Part shown: positions 52,532-60,299 of the stretch, piece by piece | How positions within the stretch are numbered: the stretch's first letter is position 1 | Layout of the letters: every line of letters starts with the position of its first letter | Source: GCA-2708415 sp039027295 | GTDB taxonomy: Bacteria; Pseudomonadota; Alphaproteobacteria; Micavibrionales; Micavibrionaceae | DNA length: 64,000 nt | NCBI GenBank assembly: GCA_039027295.1 | Contig: JBCCKS010000004.1 | Coordinates: 16,908 to 80,907, forward strand | Direction: 5' to 3' | Made by a program: the position numbers and the translations under genes | The notes under the pieces: model-generated | What the model was told of the DNA's origin: nothing | Seen by the model: only the letters and a program-made list of their open reading frames with translations | Database searches by the model: none

Positions 52532-53698
52532 TTACGCAGGCTTTTTTGTTGTTAAAAGCAGTACAATAATACCGGTTACCGCTGATAAGAATGATCCTGT
52601 TAAGACGCCTAAACGCACAGGGGTAATCATCTCCATATCAGTGAAGGCAAGGCCGCCGATAAACAAACTCATGGTAAATCCTATCCCGGTGAGGAGCGCC
52701 ATACCGTAGAATTGTGGCCACGTTACATTTTCGGGCAAACGGCACAGTTTAAACTTATACGCAATCCACGTAATCACCATTACACCGATTTGCTTTCCAA
52801 CGAAAAGACCGAGAATAATCCCTAATGTCACAGGCTGTAGAAATGTCTCTAACGTTATCCCTGCAAAAGAGATACCTGCATTTGAAAACGCAAAGATAGG
52901 AATGACCATAAACGCAACCCAGGGATGAAGCGCATGCTCCATCACTTTTAAAGGTGACTTTCCATCTTCATTTTTTGCATTAAGAGGAATAAGTAAACCC
53001 AGTGCCACACCCGCTAACGTAGCGTGAACGCCAGATTTCAAAACACAGGCCCAAATAAATAAACCAACAACAATATAGGGTCCTAAATTTGTAACCTTTC
53101 GCCAGTTCATAAAGGCAACAATCGATAAACCAATTGCTGCGAGTACAAGAGACTGCGTAGAAATATCGGCCGTATAAAATAAAGCAATGATAATAACAGC
53201 AGCGATGTCATCAATAATCGCGATTGCAACCAGAGTAACTTTTAAAGCTTGGGGAATTCGATCACCAAGAATCATTAATATACCTAAAGCAAAAGCGATA
53301 TCAGTCGCCGCAGGAATAGCCCAGCCGCCAATCGCCACTGGGTCATCCCAGTTAATATAGGCATAAATTATTGCAGGAACACATAGACCACCAATCGCTG
53401 CAATAATAGGCAGAATAGCCTTATCCATAGACGATAAGTGACCTTGTAATAATTCTCTTTTGACCTCTAATCCAATGAGAAGAAAAAAGATCGCCATTAA
53501 TCCATCATTGATCCAAAGAAGAAGCGGCTTATCAATAATGAAAGTTCCAGCCTGCAAAACAACAGGAATATTTTTAAAGCCATCATACAGACTCACTAAA
53601 GGAGTATTGGCAAAGATGAGCGCTGAAATCGCTGATATACAAAGTAAAATACCAGGCGCTGTTTTTGAATGTAAAATATTATGAATGACTGAAGGCAT
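52532..53698 (-). CDS. nhaA: Na+/H+ antiporter NhaA
   Basis: Electrogenic exchange of Na+ for protons at the inner membrane. Seen: 388 residues, family length; about 11-12 helices; the ion-binding Asp pair in VALVAIAIIDDIAAVIII; WAIPAATDIAFALGILMILG; and GIGFTMSLFIGGLAF near the C-terminus. Preceded by a 143-base spacer with no assigned promoter; no nhaR-like regulator is adjacent. Useful for salt or alkaline tolerance, fitting a marine or saline habitat but not proof of it. Confidence 0.96.
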   Translation of the reverse strand: MPSVIHNILHSKTAPGILLCISAISALIFANTPLVSLYDGFKNIPVVLQAGTFIIDKPLLLWINDGLMAIFFLLIGLEVKRELLQGHLSSMDKAILPIIAAIGGLCVPAIIYAYINWDDPVAIGGWAIPAATDIAFALGILMILGDRIPQALKVTLVAIAIIDDIAAVIIIALFYTADISTQSLVLAAIGLSIVAFMNWRKVTNLGPYIVVGLFIWACVLKSGVHATLAGVALGLLIPLNAKNEDGKSPLKVMEHALHPWVAFMVIPIFAFSNAGISFAGITLETFLQPVTLGIILGLFVGKQIGVMVITWIAYKFKLCRLPENVTWPQFYGMALLTGIGFTMSLFIGGLAFTDMEMITPVRLGVLTGSFLSAVTGIIVLLLTTKKPA

Positions 53699-53841
53699 AT
53701 CTATAATTTTCGTTATTGTTAGGAAAAGTTAACTCGCCAATAAGCGTACAAATAGTTAAATCAAAGCACTACCTATTGCAATAAAAACATCTTGAAAGAC
53801 TCTAAAGTTTCATTTTTTTAAAGCAAAATCGCGGAATATCA

Positions 53842-54525
53842 CTAAAATTTATACTCACCAAGAGCCACAACCTGCCCTGTCTTAAGATTTTGGGCGGCGA
53901 TCACAAAGCCAGCTGTTTGGCTATTGATAACGGGAGAAATGGCTTGGCGTTGATATTGCCCTGACCACTCGCCTAAAGAGATGAAATTTTGAATAACATT
54001 TGTAAATTCTCTTTTCTGCCCTCGTCGGCTTGTTTCAAAAGGTTTTTTGTAAGAGGCAATCCATATTTGAACAGGCGATAAAAAGCTAATTGAGGGTAGT
54101 TCATACGCAAAGACTTGAGCTGTATGCTTTATGATTTTAATTGATCGTAATTGATCACCTTTGGCTTTGCTGATTTTTGCAGCCACTTTATCAGTTTCAT
54201 ACCCTATTTCATCAAGACGCCCATTAATCATCATTTGCGGTGTGTAGAGTTTGGGGCGTTTTAAAATCTCTCGATATAAATTTTGTTTGCCTGAACAAAA
54301 GGCTTGTCCAATCCCTGTTCCCCCTCGCCCGAAATAATCGACAGGACATGAAAGTGCGATAATATTTTTAGATTGGTCCAACTTTTTTAAATACTCTTCA
54401 GCCGGCGGGCAAGCAGGGCAATTTTCTGCTGTAAATAGTTCAACCAAAACAGGAGAAGATCCAGCGTGAGAGGATGATACAAGCACAAAAAAACTGATAA
54501 AAAGGCAAAATAAAATTTTCATCAT
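53842..54525 (-). CDS. Secreted DUF1223 protein (thioredoxin-like fold)
   Basis: Seen: 227 residues with a signal peptide (ILFCLFISFFVLVSSSHAGS); the mature start SSPVLVELFTAENCPACPPA contains the thioredoxin-like CPAC pair; further family marks are CPVDYFGRGGTGIGQAFC, TPQMMINGRLDEIGYET and the C-terminal VIAAQNLKTGQVVALGEYKF. Two adjacent ATG codons (54525, 54522) could start it. Known: DUF1223 proteins are common in Proteobacteria with unknown role. Inferred: periplasmic redox function. Divergent from the sulfotransferase gene, with only about 23 bases between starts. Confidence 0.87.
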   Translation of the reverse strand: MMKILFCLFISFFVLVSSSHAGSSPVLVELFTAENCPACPPAEEYLKKLDQSKNIIALSCPVDYFGRGGTGIGQAFCSGKQNLYREILKRPKLYTPQMMINGRLDEIGYETDKVAAKISKAKGDQLRSIKIIKHTAQVFAYELPSISFLSPVQIWIASYKKPFETSRRGQKREFTNVIQNFISLGEWSGQYQRQAISPVINSQTAGFVIAAQNLKTGQVVALGEYKF

Positions 54526-54548
54526 TGATCACTTTATGCCATTTTCTA

Positions 54549-55412
54549 ATGATGACAAATAGAATTCAAAAACAAGGCCTGCAACTTTTTCTAAAGTCAG
54601 TAAATCGACAAACCTTTAACCCAACCGTCATAAAACATAATCAGTTTGATTGCCACATTGCGACAGCAAAACAATGTGGAACACACTGGATAAAATATAT
54701 GCTCTCACTTATTTTGTGTGAAATTTATAATCTTCCTAAGCCAAACCATATTATTGAAGATAATATTATTGGTCATACCAAAACGCCGCCCCGCTATGAT
54801 CATATTCCGCAAATTGCGGTCACCCATAGTCACCCCCATTATTTACTACGCTTACCGAATGTCGTACCGGTTTTAAATCTCCCGCAATATATTGTTATGG
54901 TTCGTGACCCCCGCGATATCTTGGTCTCCGCCTATGAAAAAATAAAAGGTGGACAGATGCAAAAGACATTTAACGTGAGCGAAGATTTAAGTTTTAGTGA
55001 GTTTTTACAAAGCGATATTCAAATCAAAAAGCCTGTTGCAGACATTTGGAGCACAATTCAGTTTATGAATAGTTGGTCATATATTTTAAAAAATCATCCA
55101 GAGCATACATCCCTTATTCGGTATGAAGATTTAAAATCTGATACTTTAAAAGAAATGAAAAGACTTTGCGATTTTATGAATATTGAAGGCGCAACGAAAG
55201 ATATTATTCAAAATGCGATTGACCAAAGCTCACGGTCTAAAATGAAGACAAAACTCAACCCCAATGAAATTAACGCTGAGAAAAGTGTGAATTTAAAAGC
55301 CCGAAATTTTAAAGACTGGTATAGCGATGATGATAAATTATTTGTCAATACTATCTTCAAACGGTATTTAAAGAATAATTATTCTTACAATTTAAATAAT
55401 TGGGATCATTAA
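54549..55412 (+). CDS. Sulfotransferase family protein
   Basis: Transfers sulfate from PAPS to an acceptor. Seen: 287 residues from ATG at 54549 (tandem ATG ATG); an upstream TTG at 54525 would overlap the start of the divergent DUF1223 gene. The PAPS 5'-phosphosulfate loop is HIATAKQCGTHWIKYMLSL and the 3'-phosphate motif is IVMVRDPRDILVSAYEKI; YEDLKSDTLKEMKRLCDFMN and the closing LKARNFKDWYSDDDK also fit the family. Acceptor not predictable. Three bases before gpt, so probably co-transcribed with it. No sulfation or polysaccharide cluster lies around it. Confidence 0.82.
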   Translation: MMTNRIQKQGLQLFLKSVNRQTFNPTVIKHNQFDCHIATAKQCGTHWIKYMLSLILCEIYNLPKPNHIIEDNIIGHTKTPPRYDHIPQIAVTHSHPHYLLRLPNVVPVLNLPQYIVMVRDPRDILVSAYEKIKGGQMQKTFNVSEDLSFSEFLQSDIQIKKPVADIWSTIQFMNSWSYILKNHPEHTSLIRYEDLKSDTLKEMKRLCDFMNIEGATKDIIQNAIDQSSRSKMKTKLNPNEINAEKSVNLKARNFKDWYSDDDKLFVNTIFKRYLKNNYSYNLNNWDH

Positions 55413-55415
55413 AAC

Positions 55416-55919
55416 ATGACTGCAGATCGCTATAGAAAAGATTTCCCTGTCTCGTGGGAAGAAATTCACCGCAACGCTAAAGCATTATCTTGGAAACTTC
55501 TTGATATTGCCCGCGCTGGAGACATTGAATGGAAAGGTATTATCGCCATTACACGCGGCGGGATGGTTCCAGCTTGTATTGTCGCGCGTGAACTTGAAAT
55601 TCTGAATATCGAAACTTTTTGCATCACAAGTTATGATGTTAAAGATCAAGCCTTAGAAACAAAAATTCTGAAAATGCCTGATACGGTGAACGATGGCGGA
55701 AAAGGCTGGATCGTGGTGGATGATTTAGTCGATACAGGAAAAACCTTTGAAGTGGCTCGTGAGCACTACCCTAAAGCCCATTATTCTTGCATCTATGTCA
55801 AACCTCAAGGGGCGAAACAGACAGACACGTACATCACTGAATTTTCACAAGATACGTGGGTGCATTTTCCTTGGGATTTAGAAAATCAGTATGCAACGCC
55901 GCTTGCTCGGAAAGAGTAA
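55416..55919 (+). CDS. gpt: Xanthine-guanine phosphoribosyltransferase
   Basis: Purine salvage: xanthine or guanine plus PRPP gives XMP or GMP. Seen: 167 residues, close to the usual XGPRT length (about 152) with a slightly longer C-terminus; AITRGGMVPACIVAREL near residue 50 and the PRPP loop GWIVVDDLVDTGKTFEVA; the C-terminal WVHFPWDLE is typical for XGPRT. Follows the sulfotransferase gene after 3 bases. Confidence 0.93.
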   Translation: MTADRYRKDFPVSWEEIHRNAKALSWKLLDIARAGDIEWKGIIAITRGGMVPACIVARELEILNIETFCITSYDVKDQALETKILKMPDTVNDGGKGWIVVDDLVDTGKTFEVAREHYPKAHYSCIYVKPQGAKQTDTYITEFSQDTWVHFPWDLENQYATPLARKE

Positions 55920-55941
55920 GGGAACGTTCTAATAAAGCAAC

Positions 55942-55950
55942 TTATCCACA
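55942..55950 (+). promoter_or_regulatory. DnaA box (perfect consensus)
   Basis: Seen: TTATCCACA, exact consensus, in the AT-rich 250-base spacer between gpt and rpmI, 54 bases before the parS site. No further perfect box was seen in this spacer, so it does not by itself make an origin. Confidence 0.45.
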
Positions 55951-55956
55951 GATACT

Positions 55957-55974
55957 TTAGGAATTTATTCCTAA
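55957..55974. repeat. Short perfect inverted repeat
   Basis: Seen: TTAGGAATTTATTCCTAA, 8-base arms around TT, just after the DnaA box. Could be an operator or part of a replication/segregation locus. No matching regulator can be named. Confidence 0.4.
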
Positions 55975-56004
55975 GTAATTGATTTTATTAATATTTACAT
56001 AATT

Positions 56005-56020
56005 TGTTTCACGTGAAACA
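56005..56020. promoter_or_regulatory. parS: parS centromere site
   Basis: Seen: TGTTTCACGTGAAACA, a perfect 16-base palindrome that fits the chromosomal ParB-binding consensus (TGTTNCACGTGAAACA) at every position. It lies in the spacer upstream of rpmI. Known: parS sites of this type cluster near the replication origin and nucleate ParB spreading. Inferred: this part of the chromosome is origin-proximal. parA/parB themselves are not in the window, and no second copy was seen. Confidence 0.85.
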
Positions 56021-56064
56021 CTTTTGTAATTCAAGAAAATCACCAAAAAATATAGCGAAAAAGC

Positions 56065-56094
56065 TTGCTAAATTCTGATAAATTCCGCTATATA
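56065..56094 (+). promoter_or_regulatory. Candidate rpmI-rplT promoter
   Basis: Seen: TTGCTA, an 18-base spacer and TATATA, about 75 bases before rpmI; also inverted TATAGCG (56051-56057) and CGCTATA (56086-56092) around it. The leader of about 70 bases would leave room for ribosomal-protein autoregulation, which is known for L20 operons, but no defined structure was identified. Confidence 0.4.
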
Positions 56095-56169
56095 CGCTTC
56101 ATTAAAGATCTTCTGGCGATAAGGCATGCCGTGTTGATCTCAATATAAATTTCCAACTAGGAGACTGAA

Positions 56170-56421
56170 ATGCCAAAAATGAAAACCAAAAGCTCTGCCA
56201 AGAAGCGTTTCAAGGTGACGAGCAAGGGAAAAGTAAAAGCTGGTCAAGCTTTCACATCCCACATGATGATGAACAAACCAAAATCAATGAAGCGTAAAGC
56301 AAACCGCACAGGAACATTAAGCGATCCTGATGCGAAAATTGTATTACGTAACTTCCTTCCTTATGGCCGCAAAAAGCGCAAAGGAACGGACTCTAGAAAA
56401 ACTGAAGGGGGAGATAAGTAA
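56170..56421 (+). CDS. rpmI: 50S ribosomal protein bL35
   Basis: Seen: 83 residues with a strong ribosome site (AGGAGA) 5 bases upstream. The family start PKMKTKSSAKKRFKVTSKGK and the middle NRTGTLSD are clear. bL35 is usually about 65 residues; here the C-terminus carries about 17 extra, charged residues (RKKRKGTDSRKTEGGDK). Stop overlaps the rplT ATG by one base (TAATG), so the two are translationally coupled. infC, often upstream, is not adjacent. Confidence 0.95.
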   Translation: MPKMKTKSSAKKRFKVTSKGKVKAGQAFTSHMMMNKPKSMKRKANRTGTLSDPDAKIVLRNFLPYGRKKRKGTDSRKTEGGDK

Positions 56422-56777
56422 TGGCACGCGTTAAAGGTGGACCGGCATCTCATGCCCGTCATAAAAAAGTCGTTAAAAAAGCAAAAGGCTATTATGGCCG
56501 TCGTAAAAATTGTTACCGTACTGCGGTTCAAGCTGTCGAAAAAGCAGGTCAGTATGCCTATATCGGTCGTAAGCAGAAAAAACGTAATTTCCGCGCATTG
56601 TGGATTCAGCGTATTAATGCCGCAGCCCGTATGAATGGAATGACATACTCAACATTCATGAACGGTATCAAAAAAGCCGGTATTGAATTGGATCGTAAAA
56701 TTCTTGCTGATATTGCAGCGCGCGATGAAGAAGCATTTGCAACAATCGCAAAACAAGCACAAGACGCTTTAAAATAA
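56421..56777 (+). CDS. rplT: 50S ribosomal protein bL20
   Basis: Assembly protein of the large subunit and, in several bacteria, repressor of its own operon. Seen: 118 residues, normal length; RVKGGPASHARHKKVVKKAK, RRKNCYRTAVQAVEKAGQYA, RKKNFRALWIQRINAAARMN and KKAGIELDRKILADIA-type segments. Followed by an intrinsic terminator (56785-56808) that ends the rpmI-rplT unit. Confidence 0.97.
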   Translation: MARVKGGPASHARHKKVVKKAKGYYGRRKNCYRTAVQAVEKAGQYAYIGRKQKKRNFRALWIQRINAAARMNGMTYSTFMNGIKKAGIELDRKILADIAARDEEAFATIAKQAQDALK

Positions 56778-56784
56778 TTGAATG

Positions 56785-56808
56785 AGGCCGGTTTATCCGG
56801 CCTTTTTA
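56785..56808 (+). terminator. Intrinsic terminator after rplT
   Basis: Seen: AGGCCGG, loop TTTAT, CCGGCCT, then a run of T. GC-rich 7-base stem with T-tract, 7 bases after the rplT stop. Confidence 0.9.
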
Positions 56809-56842
56809 TTACTCATTTAAAATTTCAAATAAAATAGCCCGA

Positions 56843-57286
56843 ATGCAAAAAGATAAAAACTTATCTAATTTACTAACCATTGTTTTGATAGCTCTATTAC
56901 TTTGGATGATTATTTCACCTAACATTCAAACCTCTACTCCTGAAAAGAACCTTATAGATCATAAAGGTAAAATCAGTGTTACAGCTACGTCTATGAAATA
57001 TTTACATCTAGGCAAACAAGAATTAGTACTAGATATAGGGCGTGGAAACACAATCATTATGTTAGGTAAACTTAACAATCAATCCGATTATCGAATTGAT
57101 AATATGAAAGTACAAGTTTACTTTTATGATGAAAAAAATCAGCTTAGCAATACTGTACAAAAGCTAGTGTATTTTACATTTCCACCGAAAGAAGAGAGAG
57201 ATTTCAGCATAGCTTTCTACGAGGATGAAGTATCTATAGCAGATAAATTTGAAATAGAAATTATTGATGCAATCCAAATAGATTAA
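56843..57286 (+). CDS. Hypothetical single-pass membrane protein
   Basis: Seen: 147 residues; one N-terminal membrane helix about 8-24 (SNLLTIVLIALLLWMIIS) with the rest predicted outside the cytoplasm, rich in beta-strand pattern (LDIGRGNTIIMLGKLNNQSD, VQVYFYDEKNQL, FTFPPKEERDFSIAFYEDE). No lipobox or Cys pairs. Starts 35 bases after the rplT terminator, so it needs its own promoter. No family recognised. The pattern of a small beta sandwich with N-terminal anchor suggests an envelope role, not more. Confidence 0.6.
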   Translation: MQKDKNLSNLLTIVLIALLLWMIISPNIQTSTPEKNLIDHKGKISVTATSMKYLHLGKQELVLDIGRGNTIIMLGKLNNQSDYRIDNMKVQVYFYDEKNQLSNTVQKLVYFTFPPKEERDFSIAFYEDEVSIADKFEIEIIDAIQID

Positions 57287-57390
57287 ATTCACTTTTAATA
57301 CTTATACATATAAAACTGATAAAAATTTTATTCTGGTCGAATTATTTTTTTCGCTGGTAAGGAATGAGAAACGAAGTGTATGACTAATAC

Positions 57391-58107
57391 ATGAGTAACG
57401 AAATGACAAAGCCAGAGGGAAAAATAAAAAGACTAGCGGTGTTTGATTGGAATGGAACACTGTTTGATGATATAGAGGCCACCCACATCGCTACAAATGC
57501 GTGCCTTGATTTCTTTGGAAAGCCCCCTATCACGCGTGAAATTGAACAAGAAAATTTTACGTTTCCGCTTATTCACTTTTACGAAAAAATGGGTGTTCCT
57601 GCGAATGAGTATTTAGAAAAAGCCGAAGAGGCTGGCCATGTTTTTATTGAAACTTATAATTATAATAAGGCCGAATGCGGCCTCGCAAAAAATACAATTG
57701 AAATTTTAAAATGGTTAAACGATCAAGATGTCACGTGCATCATTTTAAGTAATTTATTACAGCCCGTTTTAAATGACGATGTTAAACATTTCGAAATTGG
57801 TGAATACTTTCATACTGTTTCTGGCAATGAAGACCCGGCCACTATTGTACAAGGTTTGAGTAAACAAAAACGTCTCGAAGAGTTTTTTAAAAGAGAAAAT
57901 TTCTTACCAGAAAATAGTTTCATTATTGGTGATTCCCATGAAGAAGCAGAAATCGCTCACCGGTTAAACATGATGGGCATTTCTATTTCAGGTGGCCTGT
58001 TATCAGCTAGCTGTCTTGAAAAATATAAAAAAGATTATGTGATTAATTGCTTAACTGAACTCCCTGATATCCTTATAAAAGAATGGAACTTAAATCCCTT
58101 TCAATAG
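57391..58107 (+). CDS. HAD superfamily hydrolase
   Basis: Phosphatase-like protein. Seen: 238 residues; motif I VFDWNGTLFDD with nucleophile D19, but the usual second Asp (DxD) is Asn21; motif II ILSNLLQPVL; a conserved Lys follows in the EEFFKRENF region; motif IV FIIGDSHEEAEIAHRL. A helical cap lies between motifs I and II. Known: DxN variants exist within the HAD family; loss of the general-acid Asp can shift activity from phosphatase to other chemistry. Substrate unknown. The start at 57391 lacks a clear ribosome site; ATG 57403 is an alternative. Confidence 0.8.
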   Translation: MSNEMTKPEGKIKRLAVFDWNGTLFDDIEATHIATNACLDFFGKPPITREIEQENFTFPLIHFYEKMGVPANEYLEKAEEAGHVFIETYNYNKAECGLAKNTIEILKWLNDQDVTCIILSNLLQPVLNDDVKHFEIGEYFHTVSGNEDPATIVQGLSKQKRLEEFFKRENFLPENSFIIGDSHEEAEIAHRLNMMGISISGGLLSASCLEKYKKDYVINCLTELPDILIKEWNLNPFQ

Positions 58108-58151
58108 TTTTGAGTTTAACTAAAAACTTTTACAAAAAGGGGTTCATTACA

Positions 58152-58682
58152 ATGAAAAAAACTATCTTAAGTCTATTAAGTTTTATGACATTTATTCCTG
58201 CCGCTTATGCCGCGGATATCACCAAACAAGAGGTGATGGATGCACAAATGGAATGGGCGAAAGGTATAGAAAATATTAGTAAAGTTTTCATCGAAGAAGG
58301 CGATTTTGAGCAAGCCGCCCGTGATCACATCAACACATTATATGCGTATGATTTAGGAGAGGTTCTATTTAAACCAACTCTGGCATCCAGCGACCAATTC
58401 CGTGAAAATTTTGATGAGGCTTTATCTTACTTTGTTGGCGGTGCTATTGCCGAAGATAAAGGATTTGCGATTAAGCCATGGACAAAAGTACGTTTTGACG
58501 ATGACGTACATATTGTGACTTACAATGATTACGCCGTTTCAATGGGGAATTACTTCTTCACACCACAAGGCTCAGATGTTGAAACAAAAGTCGAATTTAC
58601 ATTTGGTTATATTAAAGATGCGGAGGGAAATTTACGCATTAATGTGCACCATTCCTCTCTTCCATTTACGCCTGCTGAGTAA
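58152..58682 (+). CDS. Secreted protein, possible NTF2/SnoaL-like fold
   Basis: Seen: 176 residues from ATG at 58152, chosen because it starts a clean signal peptide (KKTILSLLSFMTFIPAAYAA) and AAGGGG precedes it; a longer frame overlaps the HAD gene. The mature part (MEWAKGIENISKVFIEEGDF, AAVSMGNYFFT-like VSMGNYFFTPQG, FGYIKDAEGNLRINVHHSSL) has the helix-then-sheet pattern of NTF2-like proteins. Related secreted proteins are sometimes mislabelled as phosphoribosyl-AMP cyclohydrolase. Function unknown. Ends just before an intrinsic terminator. Confidence 0.7.
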   Translation: MKKTILSLLSFMTFIPAAYAADITKQEVMDAQMEWAKGIENISKVFIEEGDFEQAARDHINTLYAYDLGEVLFKPTLASSDQFRENFDEALSYFVGGAIAEDKGFAIKPWTKVRFDDDVHIVTYNDYAVSMGNYFFTPQGSDVETKVEFTFGYIKDAEGNLRINVHHSSLPFTPAE

Positions 58683-58706
58683 AATTAAGTTTTATAAAAA
58701 TATTGA

Positions 58707-58737
58707 ATGCCGCGGATCGCTCCGCGGTATTTTTTTT
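58707..58737 (+). terminator. Intrinsic terminator between the secreted protein and pheS
   Basis: Seen: CCGCGGA, loop TCGC, TCCGCGG, then TATTTTTTTT. Strong stem and T-tract, 25 bases after the stop and 40 bases before pheS. Could also serve as an attenuator of pheST, but no phenylalanine-rich leader peptide was found. Confidence 0.88.
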
Positions 58738-58777
58738 GATCTTGCCCCTTTTGGTAAAGCCTTGTAAAACCTTATTT

Positions 58778-59860
58778 ATGACAGATATAAATAGTTTAAA
58801 GACCGAACTCACAGAAATAATTAGTAAAGCTGATACGCTTGAAAGCCTAGATGCTGCGCGTGTTTCCGCGCTAGGCAAAAAAGGCAAAATTACAGGCCTT
58901 ATGAAGACACTTGGGAATATGGACCCTGAAGAGCGGAAAAAAACAGGCCAAGCTCTCAATGTTTTAAAAGATGAAATTGCCGATCTGATTGCTGCGCAAG
59001 AAAAAATGCTGAAAAAGCAGCTTTTGGCAGATCGTCTTGCGACAGAAACAATTGATGTTTCCCTTCCTATTAGACCTGAGAAAAAAGGGAAAATTCACCC
59101 GATTAGCCATACCATGGAAGAGCTCGCCACCATTTTTGGCGCAATGGGCTTTAAAATTGCAGAAGGTCCGGATATTGAAGATGACTGGCATAATTTTACA
59201 GCGCTTAATTTCCCACCAGGACACCCAGCGCGTGAAATGCATGATACATTTTATTTACCAAATGATCCAAATGCAGATGGCGAAGAGACGGCGAGATTAC
59301 TGCGTACGCATACATCAACTGTTCAAATTCGTGCCATGCAAGAACAAGGTGTGCCAATCAAGGTTATCGTTATGGGCCGCACATATCGCAGTGACTATGA
59401 CATTACACACACACCGATGTTCCACCAATGTGAAGGTTTAATCATTGATAAAGAAAAGCATATGGGTCATCTAAAAGGATGCCTCATGGATTTTGTACGC
59501 AGCTATTTTGAAGTGGATGACTTACCTGTACGCTTTCGCCCTTCTTTCTTCCCTTTCACTGAACCAAGCGCGGAAATGGATATTGGTTGTAGCCGCGAAG
59601 GTGGCGGGCTTAAAATTGGGGCCGGTGATGATTGGCTTGAGATTTTGGGATGTGGAATGGTTCACCCCAATGTGATTAAAAATTGCGGCTTTGATCCCGA
59701 AGAATATCAAGGGTTTGCCTTTGGGCTCGGCATTGAGCGTATTGCTATGCTGAAATATGGTATTCCTGATTTGCGGACATTTTTCGATAGCGATATGCGC
59801 TGGCTTGATCATTATGGATTTGATCCCCTCAACCGCCCCAACCGCGCCAATAATTCCTAA
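58778..59860 (+). CDS. pheS: Phenylalanine--tRNA ligase alpha subunit
   Basis: Catalytic subunit of PheRS. Seen: 360 residues from ATG at 58778, after the terminator; an upstream in-frame start would put the terminator inside the gene. N-terminal coiled coil about 1-85, then the class II core: motif 1 region ELATIFGAMGFKIAEGPDIE, LLRTHTSTVQIRAMQE, motif 2 VRFRPSFFPFTEPSAEMD and motif 3 GFAFGLGIERIAMLKYGI. The next gene, a GNAT acetyltransferase, starts right after its stop. Confidence 0.97.
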   Translation: MTDINSLKTELTEIISKADTLESLDAARVSALGKKGKITGLMKTLGNMDPEERKKTGQALNVLKDEIADLIAAQEKMLKKQLLADRLATETIDVSLPIRPEKKGKIHPISHTMEELATIFGAMGFKIAEGPDIEDDWHNFTALNFPPGHPAREMHDTFYLPNDPNADGEETARLLRTHTSTVQIRAMQEQGVPIKVIVMGRTYRSDYDITHTPMFHQCEGLIIDKEKHMGHLKGCLMDFVRSYFEVDDLPVRFRPSFFPFTEPSAEMDIGCSREGGGLKIGAGDDWLEILGCGMVHPNVIKNCGFDPEEYQGFAFGLGIERIAMLKYGIPDLRTFFDSDMRWLDHYGFDPLNRPNRANNS

Positions 59861-60295
59861 ATGAACATCAAAACTCTGAGTAGATCAGATTATGAAAGCT
59901 GGTACCCTCTGTGGCAGGAAAATTGTCTGCATCAAATTTCAGATGAGGTGACGCAAGAAACATGGCGGCGTCTTATGAATGAAAATGAAAACGTTATGGG
60001 ACTTGGAGCTTATGAGGAAGACAATCTATGTGGGTTTTTGCATTATGTTCTTCACCCCACCACGGGGTTCATAGAGCCCGCTTGTTATATGCAGGATTTG
60101 TACGTTGCTGAAAGCAGCAGACGACAAGGCATTGCAAAACAGCTTATTTGGCATCTTCACGAGCTTTCAAAAGAACATCAATGGGCCCGGCTGTATTGGT
60201 TTGCCGATGAAACGAATGAAAGCGTTCAAAATCTTTATAAAAATATTGGAATTCGCATGAATTTCAGCTTACATATGTTACCAACACAGGAATAG
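59861..60295 (+). CDS. GNAT family N-acetyltransferase between pheS and pheT
   Basis: Acetyl-CoA-dependent transferase. Seen: 144 residues; acetyl-CoA motif A LYVAESSRRQGIAKQLIWHL and the motif B region WARLYWFADETNESVQNLYK. Starts directly after the pheS stop with no gap and ends 4 bases before pheT, so it is expressed with PheRS. Target unknown; small-molecule or amino acid acetylation is most usual for such stand-alone members. Confidence 0.88.
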   Translation: MNIKTLSRSDYESWYPLWQENCLHQISDEVTQETWRRLMNENENVMGLGAYEEDNLCGFLHYVLHPTTGFIEPACYMQDLYVAESSRRQGIAKQLIWHLHELSKEHQWARLYWFADETNESVQNLYKNIGIRMNFSLHMLPTQE

Positions 60296-60299
60296 AACT

